Of a DNA stretch of 32,143 bases, positions 25,169 through 32,143 are shown piece by piece; the stretch's first letter is position 1; every line of letters starts with the position of its first letter. Made by a program: the position numbers and the translations under genes. The DNA comes from Nocardioides sp. (GTDB lineage: Bacteria > Actinomycetota > Actinomycetes > Propionibacteriales > Nocardioidaceae), in assembly GCA_025966445.1 (NCBI GenBank), contig JAICRP010000005.1, forward strand, positions 1 through 32,143, written 5' to 3'. The notes under the pieces were generated by a model. It saw only the letters and a program-made list of their open reading frames with translations, was not told the DNA's origin and searched no databases.

Positions 25169-26220
25169 GCAGCTTCACCGCCATCTTCCTGACCGTCGTC
25201 CTGCTGCTGGGCAACGCGTTCTTCGTGGCCGCCGAGTTCGCCCTCGTCTCTGCGCGCCGTACCCAGATCGAGCCCCTCGCCGAGGCCGGCAACCGCTTCG
25301 CCCGGACGACGCTGCGGGCGATGGAGAACATGTCCGAGGTCATCGCCGTCAACCAGCTGGGGATCACGGTCTGCTCGCTGGTCCTCGGTGCCGTGGCCGA
25401 GCCGACGATCGCCCAGCTGATCGAGCCGATCCTGCACGCGCTGCACGTGCCGGAGGCGTTCCTGCATCCGGTCGCCTTCGCGATCGGCCTGTCCATCGTG
25501 GTGTTCCTCCACGTGGTGATGGGCGAGATGATCCCGAAGAACATCGCGCTGGCCGGTCCGGACCGTGCGGCCCTGGTGCTGGGGACGCCCGTCTGGGCTT
25601 TCGTGACCGTGCTCCGACCGGTGATCCGGGTCATCAACGCGGTCGCCCGGGGCCTGCTGAAGCTCGTCGGCGTGCAGCTGATGGACGAGGTCAGCTCGAC
25701 GTACACCCGCGAGGAGGTCGCGGCGCTCGTCGAGGAGTCCCGCGGCGAGGGGCTGCTCCAGCCCGACGAGTACGACCGGCTGGCCGGCGCCCTGGGCTTC
25801 ACCGAGCGCACGGTGGCCGCCGTCCTGATGCGGCCCGAGACCCTCACCACGGTCTCGCGCGACGCGACCGTCGCCGAGGTCGAGGACGTCTGTGCCGCGA
25901 CCGGGTACAGCCGGTTCCCGGTCACGGGCAGCCGAGGCGGTCAAGGATCACCCCCGGTCGGGTACCTGCACATCAAGGACGTCCTCGAGCCCGACGAGGC
26001 GCTCCGCGACCGGGTCATCGAGTCGCGCTGGATCCGTCCGCTCGCGACCGTCCGGGCCAACGACTCCCTGCACGACGCCCTCGAGATCCTCCAGCGCCGC
26101 GGCTCGCACATGGCCACCGTCAGCGACGACGACGGCGGCTTCGTCGGGGTGGCCACGCTCGAGGACGTCATCGAGGAGCTGGTCGGCGAGATCCGCGACG
26201 CCGCCCACCTCGACGAGTAG
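25165..26220 (+). CDS. CNNM/hemolysin-C family protein lacking the CorC_HlyC C-terminus
   Basis: GTG at 25165 overlapping upstream stop; AAEFALVSARRTQIEPLAEAG, CBS pair, ends shortly after GVATLEDVIEELVGEIRDAAHLDE. Confidence 0.92.
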   Translation: MSSFTAIFLTVVLLLGNAFFVAAEFALVSARRTQIEPLAEAGNRFARTTLRAMENMSEVIAVNQLGITVCSLVLGAVAEPTIAQLIEPILHALHVPEAFLHPVAFAIGLSIVVFLHVVMGEMIPKNIALAGPDRAALVLGTPVWAFVTVLRPVIRVINAVARGLLKLVGVQLMDEVSSTYTREEVAALVEESRGEGLLQPDEYDRLAGALGFTERTVAAVLMRPETLTTVSRDATVAEVEDVCAATGYSRFPVTGSRGGQGSPPVGYLHIKDVLEPDEALRDRVIESRWIRPLATVRANDSLHDALEILQRRGSHMATVSDDDGGFVGVATLEDVIEELVGEIRDAAHLDE

Positions 26221-26368
26221 GTGTCGATGGGCCCGTGTCGAATCGGTCGGCGGCGGACCGCCGGATAGGGTGGGGACGGCGGGGAGGCGGCCGTCATGCG
26301 GCCCGCTCGGGCCCGCTCCAGAGTACGACCCGGACGCACCCGAGGACGCAGGCGAGGGACGCAGGCAC

Positions 26369-27037
26369 GTGGAGGACACCCCGACGCGCAGCAGTCGTGT
26401 GTGGACCGTGCCCAACTTGCTCAGCATGGGCCGGCTCGCCGGCGTCCCCGTGTTCCTCTGGCTGGTCCTGGGACCTGAGGCCGACGGCTGGGCGCTCGCC
26501 CTGCTGATGCTCTCGGGCGTCACCGACTGGCTCGACGGCTACCTCGCCCGGCGGCTCAACCAGACCTCGCAGCTCGGCCAGATCCTCGACCCGGTCGCCG
26601 ACCGCCTCTACATCCTGGCCGTCGTCGTCGGCCTCGCGATGCGCGAGATCATCCCGTGGTGGGTCGCGGTGATCCTGCCGCTGCGCGACCTGCTGCTGTG
26701 GGGACTGGTGCCGCTGCTGCGCACCCGGGGCTACAGCGCGCTCCCGGTGCACTTCCTCGGCAAGGCGGCCACGTTCAACCTGCTGTACGCCTTCCCCTTG
26801 CTCCTGCTCGGTGACGGCGAGGGCGTCGTCGCGACGCTGGCCAAGGTGTTCGGGTGGGCGTTCGCCTGGTGGGGCATCGGCCTGTACTGGTGGGCCGGCG
26901 TCCTGTACGCCTACCAGGTCTACAAGCTGCTGCGGACCACCGAGCGCTGGCAACCGCACCCGGCCGACGGACGTCACAGTGATGTGAGAGGCGACGTGAG
27001 CAGGGACGTCTCGGGCGAGGTGGGCGGCGATGCCTAG
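26369..27037 (+). CDS. CDP-alcohol phosphatidyltransferase family protein
   Basis: DWLDGYLARRLNQTSQLGQILDPVADR matches DGx2ARx8Gx3Dx3D; multi-TM. Confidence 0.92.
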   Translation: MEDTPTRSSRVWTVPNLLSMGRLAGVPVFLWLVLGPEADGWALALLMLSGVTDWLDGYLARRLNQTSQLGQILDPVADRLYILAVVVGLAMREIIPWWVAVILPLRDLLLWGLVPLLRTRGYSALPVHFLGKAATFNLLYAFPLLLLGDGEGVVATLAKVFGWAFAWWGIGLYWWAGVLYAYQVYKLLRTTERWQPHPADGRHSDVRGDVSRDVSGEVGGDA

Positions 27038-28007
27038 GACCACCACCCGGCAACCCTCGTCCGGGTCGCCGAGCGACACCCCACCCGACACCCCGCGCCC
27101 CGACGTGCCGGACCAGGTGATGATGCCGCTGCTCGACCGCATCGTCCGGCAGTCCCTCGACGAGGACTACCGCGTCGTGGCCGCGCGCAAGCAGCGCAGC
27201 CGGCGAGGTCGACCTCCGGGACGGCCGCTGAGCCGGCACCGGCCGCCAGCGCCGCCTCCGCGTCCCGGCCGGCCTCGCCAGGTCGCCGCCGTCGTGATGT
27301 CCGTGTTCGGCGTGCTCGTCGCCCTCGCCGCGGTGCAGACGTCCCGCAACGCCCCCGAGGCCAACGCGAGCAGGGACAGCCTGATCGAGCAGGTCCAGGC
27401 ACGCCGGGCCACCGTCGCCGACCTGCAGGAGAGGCTCGACCGACTGCGCGCCTCCACGACCGACCTGCGGTCCACGCTCGCCGCGCAGTCCGCGGACGAG
27501 CAGGCGCTCGCCCTGCGGATCGAGCGGCTGGAGGTCCGTACCGGCTTCTCGGCCGTCACCGGCCCCGGCCTCCGGATCACCGTCGACGACGCCCCCGACG
27601 GCGACGCCACCCAGCAGGTCCGTGACTCCGACCTCGCCACGCTGGTCGACGGCCTGTGGAACGCCGGGGCCGAGGCGATCTCCGTCAACGACAAGCGGCT
27701 CACCAACCTGACCGCGTTCGACAACGTCGGTCCCGCGATCCACATCGGCATCACGCCGCTCGTGCCGCCGTACACGATCCTGGTGATCGGCAACCCGGAC
27801 ACCCTCGCCGCCGACCTGCTCGACAGCACGTTCGGCCAGCGGTGGTACTCGCTCAAGGACAGCCTCGGGTTCGTCTTCGACCTCGAGACGGCCGAGTCGC
27901 TGAGCCTCCCGGCCGCCCGCCCGCGCCGGCTGCGCGCCGTACGACCGCTCACCACCGATCCGGCCGTGACCCGTCCCGAGCAGGAGGACGGGGGAGCGTC
28001 GCCATGA
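27030..28007 (+). CDS. DUF881 family protein (first copy)
   Basis: TGPGLRITVDDAP...LVDGLWNAGAEAISVNDKRLTNLTAF...PPYTILVIGNPDTL. Confidence 0.92.
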   Translation: MPRTTTRQPSSGSPSDTPPDTPRPDVPDQVMMPLLDRIVRQSLDEDYRVVAARKQRSRRGRPPGRPLSRHRPPAPPPRPGRPRQVAAVVMSVFGVLVALAAVQTSRNAPEANASRDSLIEQVQARRATVADLQERLDRLRASTTDLRSTLAAQSADEQALALRIERLEVRTGFSAVTGPGLRITVDDAPDGDATQQVRDSDLATLVDGLWNAGAEAISVNDKRLTNLTAFDNVGPAIHIGITPLVPPYTILVIGNPDTLAADLLDSTFGQRWYSLKDSLGFVFDLETAESLSLPAARPRRLRAVRPLTTDPAVTRPEQEDGGASP

Positions 28008-28336
28008 TCGCCGCCCTCGGCCTGCTCATCGGCATCATCCTCGGGCTGGTCTTCTCGCCGGACGTGCCCGCCGGCCTCGAGCCCTACCTGCCGATCGCCG
28101 TCGTCGCCGCTCTCGACGCGGTCTTCGGCGGCCTGCGGGCCTACCTCGACGGCATCTTCGACGACAAGGTCTTCGTCGTCTCGTTCGTCAGCAACGTGGT
28201 GATCGCGGCTGCCATCGTCTACCTCGGTGACCAGCTGGGCGTCGGCGGCCAGCTGTCGACCGGCGTGATCGTGGTCCTCGGCATCCGGATCTTCTCCAAC
28301 GTCGCCGCGATCAGGAGGCACCTGTTCCATGCCTGA
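28004..28336 (+). CDS. sbp: Small basic protein (DUF1290 family)
   Basis: MIAALGLLIGIILGLVFSPDVPAGLEPYLPIAVVAALDAVFGGLRAYLDGIFDDKVFVVSFVSN; located between two DUF881 genes as in other actinobacteria. Confidence 0.9.
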   Translation: MIAALGLLIGIILGLVFSPDVPAGLEPYLPIAVVAALDAVFGGLRAYLDGIFDDKVFVVSFVSNVVIAAAIVYLGDQLGVGGQLSTGVIVVLGIRIFSNVAAIRRHLFHA

Positions 28337-29129
28337 TCAGAGCCCGCCCACCATGGACGCCCCCGTCCACGAGGACGAGGGGCTGCCCGCGACCCCGGCT
28401 CCGGGCGACGGGCGCGGGGTCACCGGTCGCGACCGGCTCCGCTCCGCGCTGGTGCACCCGCGACGCAACCAGGTCGTGGTCGCCGTGCTGCTCGCCGTGG
28501 TCGGCTTCGCCGCCGTCGTCCAGGTGCGCACCAACGACGTGGACGACAGCTACTCGAGCCTGCGCGAGCAGGACCTCATCGACGTGCTGTCCGGTCTCGC
28601 CGGCACCTCGCAGCGCGCGCGGTCGGAGATCGAGCGGCTCGAGCAGAACAAGCGGGACCTGCAGTCCGACTCGCGCCAGCTCGGGGCGGCGCTGGAGCAG
28701 GCCCAGCAGCAGGTAGACACGCTCAACATCATGGCCGGGCTGGTGCCGGTCACGGGTCCGGGCGTCCGGGTCACGATCACCGAGCAGACGGGCCCCGTCG
28801 ACATCGACTCGATCCTCGACACCGTCGAGGAGCTCCGGTCCGCGGGAGCCGAGGCGATGCAGTTCAACGGCCAGGTCCGCGTCGTCGCGCAGACCTCTTT
28901 CGAAGACGAGGTCGGCGGCTTCTCCGTCGACGGGACGCCGCTCACCTCGCCGTACGTCATCGACGTCATCGGTGACCCGCACACCCTCCAGGGCGCCCTC
29001 GTCTTCAACCAGGGTCCGGCCTCGCAGCTGCGCGACGACGGGGCCGACGTGCAGATCGACGAGCTGGAGAAGGTCGACATCGAGTCGGTCCGCGAAGCGG
29101 TGCGCCCGGAGTTCGCCGAACCCCGATGA
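28329..29129 (+). CDS. DUF881 family protein (second copy)
   Basis: TGPGVRVTITEQTGPVDIDSILDTVEELRSAGAEAMQFNGQVRVVAQTSFEDEVGG. Confidence 0.92.
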   Translation: MPDQSPPTMDAPVHEDEGLPATPAPGDGRGVTGRDRLRSALVHPRRNQVVVAVLLAVVGFAAVVQVRTNDVDDSYSSLREQDLIDVLSGLAGTSQRARSEIERLEQNKRDLQSDSRQLGAALEQAQQQVDTLNIMAGLVPVTGPGVRVTITEQTGPVDIDSILDTVEELRSAGAEAMQFNGQVRVVAQTSFEDEVGGFSVDGTPLTSPYVIDVIGDPHTLQGALVFNQGPASQLRDDGADVQIDELEKVDIESVREAVRPEFAEPR

Positions 29130-29182
29130 GTGGGTAGGTTCGTCCCGACCAGCTGGCCGACCGCGGCACGTGAGGAGTCCCG

Positions 29183-29569
29183 GTGTATCCCGACGACCTG
29201 AAGTACACCCCCATGCACGAGTGGGTCCGCACCCCCGGCGACACCGAGGGCTCGGTGCGCGTGGGGATCACCCACTTCGCCCAGGACGCGCTCGGCGACA
29301 TCGTCTACGTCTCCCTGCCCGAGGTGGGGGAGGAGCTCCAGAGCGGCACGACCTGCGGCGAGCTCGAGTCGACCAAGTCGGTGAGTGACATCTACGCCCC
29401 GGTCTCCGGCACGGTGGTCGCCCGCAACGAGTCCCTGGACGCCACCCCGGAGCTGGTCAACAACGACCCGTACGGCGGCGGCTGGCTCTTCGACGTCACC
29501 GTCAGCGACGCCAGCTCGCTCGACGCGCTGCTGGACTCGGCGGCGTACCAGGCGAGCCTCGAGAGCTGA
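29183..29569 (+). CDS. gcvH: Glycine cleavage system H protein
   Basis: GTG start; LKYTPMHEWVR, ITHFAQDALGDIVYVSLPEVG, ESTKSVSDIYAPVSG (lipoyl-Lys), NDPYGGGWLF. Confidence 0.96.
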   Translation: MYPDDLKYTPMHEWVRTPGDTEGSVRVGITHFAQDALGDIVYVSLPEVGEELQSGTTCGELESTKSVSDIYAPVSGTVVARNESLDATPELVNNDPYGGGWLFDVTVSDASSLDALLDSAAYQASLES

Positions 29570-29593
29570 CCTCGCGAACCGCCCGATCGCCCC

Positions 29594-29621
29594 TTGATCG
29601 GCCCGGACCTGCTGGTAGGTT
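29594..29621 (+). promoter_or_regulatory. Candidate promoter for garA-like gene
   Basis: TTGATC (29594-29599), 16-nt spacer, TAGGTT (29616-29621). Confidence 0.35.
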
Positions 29622-29634
29622 CGGGGAAACCATC

Positions 29635-29657
29635 ACCCTCAACTTTCTCCTGAGGGT
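29635..29657. promoter_or_regulatory. Inverted-repeat operator candidate upstream of garA-like gene
   Basis: ACCCTCA-N9-TGAGGGT. Confidence 0.6.
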
Positions 29658-29694
29658 TGGAGCCGTCGTCCTAGTCGCCGAGGAGTGTTCGCCG

Positions 29695-30249
29695 ATGCCG
29701 TTCTGCACCGCCTGTGGCAAGCAGAACCCTGACGACGCCCGCTTCTGCGCCAACTGCGGCACCCAGCTGGTGGCGGCCGGTGCGAGCCAGCCCGGCGCCG
29801 ACGAGGCGACCGCGACGATCAGCATCGGGACGCCGTCGGAGAAGACCGACACCTCCGACCGGCACCTCAGCCCGGTCGACGCCGCCGCGGTCGACGCGCT
29901 GCCGAGCGGGAGCGCGATGCTCGTCGTGCAGAAGGGCCCCAGCGCCGGCAGCCGGTTCCTGCTCGACCAGGACGAGGTCACCGCCGGCCGGCACAACGAC
30001 AGCGAGATCTTCCTCGACGACGTCACCGTCTCGCGACGCCACGCGGTGTTCACCCGCGAAGGCGCCGAGTTCTCGGTCGCCGACGCCGGCAGCCTCAACG
30101 GCACGTACGTCATCCGGGACCGCATCGACAAGGTGGTCCTGCGGGACTCCGACGTGGGGGAGATCGGCAAGTTCCGCCTCGTGTTGTTCTCCGGACATCC
30201 CACCGGCCAGCCCAGCGGCTCGCCGGCCGGCCCGGGCACCCCCGGCTGA
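29695..30249 (+). CDS. garA: FHA-domain protein with N-terminal zinc ribbon (GarA/OdhI-like)
   Basis: FCTACGKQNPDDARFCANCGTQL zinc ribbon; FHA core TAGRHNDSEIFLDDVTVSRRHAVF...AGSLNGTYV; synteny with gcvH and merR. Confidence 0.88.
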   Translation: MPFCTACGKQNPDDARFCANCGTQLVAAGASQPGADEATATISIGTPSEKTDTSDRHLSPVDAAAVDALPSGSAMLVVQKGPSAGSRFLLDQDEVTAGRHNDSEIFLDDVTVSRRHAVFTREGAEFSVADAGSLNGTYVIRDRIDKVVLRDSDVGEIGKFRLVLFSGHPTGQPSGSPAGPGTPG

Positions 30250-30260
30250 CCGGCCCTCCG

Positions 30261-31013
30261 ATGGCGGAGCGGGGCGACACGTCGGGGCACGCGCAGGCTC
30301 ACCACGGGCCGCGGATGAACATCGGGCAGGTGCTGGACAAGCTGCGCCCGGACTTCCCCGGCGTGACGATCCCCAAGATCCGCTTCCTCGAGGACAAGGG
30401 ACTGATCAAGCCGGAACGTACGCCGTCCGGCTACCGCAAGTTCTCCCACGACGACGTCGACCGCCTGCGTTACGTGCTGCGGATGCAGCGCGACCACTAC
30501 CTCCCGCTGAAGGTCATCGGCGAGCACCTCGACGCCATCGACCGCGGCCTCGAGCCTCCGCCGCTCGAGCCCGTCGTCCCGACGGTGCCCCAGGTCGCGC
30601 TGGCCGCCGACGGGCTGCCCAGCGCCACGTCGTTCACCCGCCGTGACCAGGTACGCCTCTCGCGCAAGGAGCTGCTCAAGATCGCCGAGATCGACGAGGC
30701 CCTCCTCGACCAGCTCGAGCAGTACGGCCTGATCACCTCGCTGCGGGGGACCGGCCACTACGACACCGACGCCCTCGTCATCGCGCGGACCGCCCGCGAG
30801 CTGGCCGACTTCGGCTTCGAGCCCCGCCACCTGCGCGCCTTCAAGACCGCCGCCGACCGTGAGGTCGGCCTGGTCGAGCAGGTCGTCGCCCCCCACAAGC
30901 GCGGCCGCGACGCCGCCGCCAAGGCCCGCGCCGAGGACACCGTCTCCGAGATCGCCGCGCTCTCGGTCCGCCTCCACGCCACCCTCGTGAAGTCCGGCCT
31001 CAACCAGGGCTGA
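30261..31013 (+). CDS. ftsR: MerR-family regulator, FtsR-like
   Basis: MNIGQVLDKLRPDFPGVTIPKIRFLEDKGLIKPERTPSGYRKFSHDDVDRLRYVLRMQRDHYLPLKVI; location after garA-like gene. Confidence 0.85.
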   Translation: MAERGDTSGHAQAHHGPRMNIGQVLDKLRPDFPGVTIPKIRFLEDKGLIKPERTPSGYRKFSHDDVDRLRYVLRMQRDHYLPLKVIGEHLDAIDRGLEPPPLEPVVPTVPQVALAADGLPSATSFTRRDQVRLSRKELLKIAEIDEALLDQLEQYGLITSLRGTGHYDTDALVIARTARELADFGFEPRHLRAFKTAADREVGLVEQVVAPHKRGRDAAAKARAEDTVSEIAALSVRLHATLVKSGLNQG

Positions 31014-31030
31014 GGCGTCCCGCGGATGAG

Positions 31031-31083
31031 TACCCGGATATCCGGGTATCCCTGCAGTTGTCAGGGGTTGCAACGCCTGACAA
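31031..31083. promoter_or_regulatory. 18-bp perfect palindrome followed by an 8-bp inverted repeat, upstream of bifunctional nuclease gene
   Basis: TACCCGGATATCCGGGTA (31031-31048); TTGTCAGG (31058-31065)/CCTGACAA (31076-31083). Confidence 0.6.
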
Positions 31084-31148
31084 GCGCAAGAAGAGCCTGA
31101 ACGGTCGGGGTTCATCGGGCCGTCACAACCTCGGAGTAGGGTTGATTC

Positions 31149-31622
31149 GTGCGCGAGGTCGATGTCATGGGAGTCCGGGTGGAGATGCCCTCCAACCAGC
31201 CGATCGTGCTGCTGCGCGAGGTGACGGGGGAGCGGTACCTGCCGATCTGGATCGGGGCCGTCGAGGCCACCGCGATCGCGTTCGCCCAGCAGGGCGTGGT
31301 GCCGCCGCGGCCGCTGACCCATGACCTGATGAAGGACCTGCTCGATGCGCTGGGCCAGGAGCTCGCCGAGGTCCAGATCACCGACATGAAGGACGGCGTC
31401 TTCTTCGCCACCCTCGTGCTCGGCTCGGGCGTGGAGATCGGCGCCCGCCCGTCGGACTCCATCGCGCTCGCGCTGCGCACCGGCAGCCGCATCGTGTGCG
31501 CCGAGGAGGTCCTCGACGAGGTCGGGCTGGCCGTGCCGGCGGAGCAGGAGGACGAGGTCGAGCGGTTCCGCGAGTTCCTCGACCAGGTGACGCCCGAGGA
31601 CTTCGAACGTACCGAGGGCTGA
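31149..31622 (+). CDS. Bifunctional nuclease family protein (DUF151)
   Basis: VREVDVMGVRVEMPSNQPIVLLREVTGERYLPIWIGAVEATAIAFAQQGVVPPRPLTHDLM. Confidence 0.93.
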   Translation: MREVDVMGVRVEMPSNQPIVLLREVTGERYLPIWIGAVEATAIAFAQQGVVPPRPLTHDLMKDLLDALGQELAEVQITDMKDGVFFATLVLGSGVEIGARPSDSIALALRTGSRIVCAEEVLDEVGLAVPAEQEDEVERFREFLDQVTPEDFERTEG

Positions 31623-31632
31623 GCTCTCCAAT

Positions 31633-31657
31633 AACCCTCAGGCTGAGGTTGAGGGTT
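31633..31657. promoter_or_regulatory. Inverted-repeat operator candidate upstream of terminal merR gene
   Basis: AACCCTCA-N9-TGAGGGTT; same core and spacing as 29635-29657; another ACCCTCA half-site at 31684-31690. Confidence 0.6.
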
Positions 31658-31832
31658 CCGACACGCCGCGTCAGTCTTTGACCACCCTCAGGTGGAGCCG
31701 TACCTTGAAACTGTCTCTGGTGTAACTCCACCGCTGTGGTCCTCCCCGGTCTAGCCTGGGAAAGGCCCGGCTTCCCCGGGAGTGCACGTGCCGTCACGGA
31801 ACAGGGCAAGACTTCCGAGGAGTGATCGCAGG

Positions 31833-32143
31833 GTGAACGAGCACGAGCAGCACCCCCGGCCCGACGCCGAGGCCGACCAGGCCGTCGAGAAGGCGGAGGA
31901 GCAGGGTCTTCTCTTCACCGACGACGTCTCGCCGCTGCCCAGCGACCTCGGCTACCGCGGCCCGACGGCGTGCAACGCCGCCGGCATCACCTACCGCCAG
32001 CTGGACTACTGGGCGCGGACGGGTCTGGTCGAGCCGACGGTCCGCTCCGCGACCGGGTCGGGCTCGCAACGGCTCTACTCCTTCCGCGACATCTTGATCC
32101 TCAAGATCATCAAGCGGCTCCTCGACGCCGGCATCTCGCTGCA
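31833..32143 (+). CDS. MerR-family regulator, N-terminal part (3' truncated by window edge)
   Basis: GTG at 31833; YRGPTACNAAGITYRQLDYWARTGLVEPTVRSATGSGSQRLYSFRDILILKIIKRLLDAGISLQ: MerR winged HTH; same position as Rv1830 in the conserved actinobacterial cluster. Confidence 0.85.
   Translation, partial: MNEHEQHPRPDAEADQAVEKAEEQGLLFTDDVSPLPSDLGYRGPTACNAAGITYRQLDYWARTGLVEPTVRSATGSGSQRLYSFRDILILKIIKRLLDAGISL

Noticed and set aside
1-32143. Prophage, integron or transposon insertion
   Set aside because: No integrase, transposase, tRNA-end repeat or phage structural gene recognised; base composition looks even by eye.

Overview
High-GC actinobacterial chromosomal segment (Nocardioides-like by impression only), densely packed with overlapping genes. 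Left to right: a sulfatase/formylglycine-generating enzyme/HAD phosphatase cassette; aquaporin; small membrane proteins; SAM methyltransferase; an iron-containing redox enzyme/CDGSH pair; cation:proton antiporter; AHL-lactonase-like MBL hydrolase; a DyP peroxidase operon with two small partner proteins that look like divergent paralogs of each other; a three-gene operon of caspase-like protease, uncharacterised protein and ComEC-like MBL hydrolase (the best candidate for an undescribed conflict/defence-type system); an unusual FAD/NAD(P)-binding plus TPR/TTC38-like fusion; a secreted lytic transglycosylase with PTDG repeats; a DUF1501/DUF1800 pair; tandem CNNM/CorC-type proteins; and the conserved actinobacterial cluster pgsA-like, DUF881, sbp, DUF881, gcvH, garA-like, ftsR-like, bifunctional nuclease, merR. 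Several convergent gene pairs end inside hairpins or share stop-codon bases. A matched inverted repeat (ACCCTCA-N9-TGAGGGT) occurs upstream of both the garA-like gene and the terminal merR gene. No tRNA, rRNA, CRISPR array or transposase was recognised by eye. All family calls are from reading protein motifs; no database search was run.
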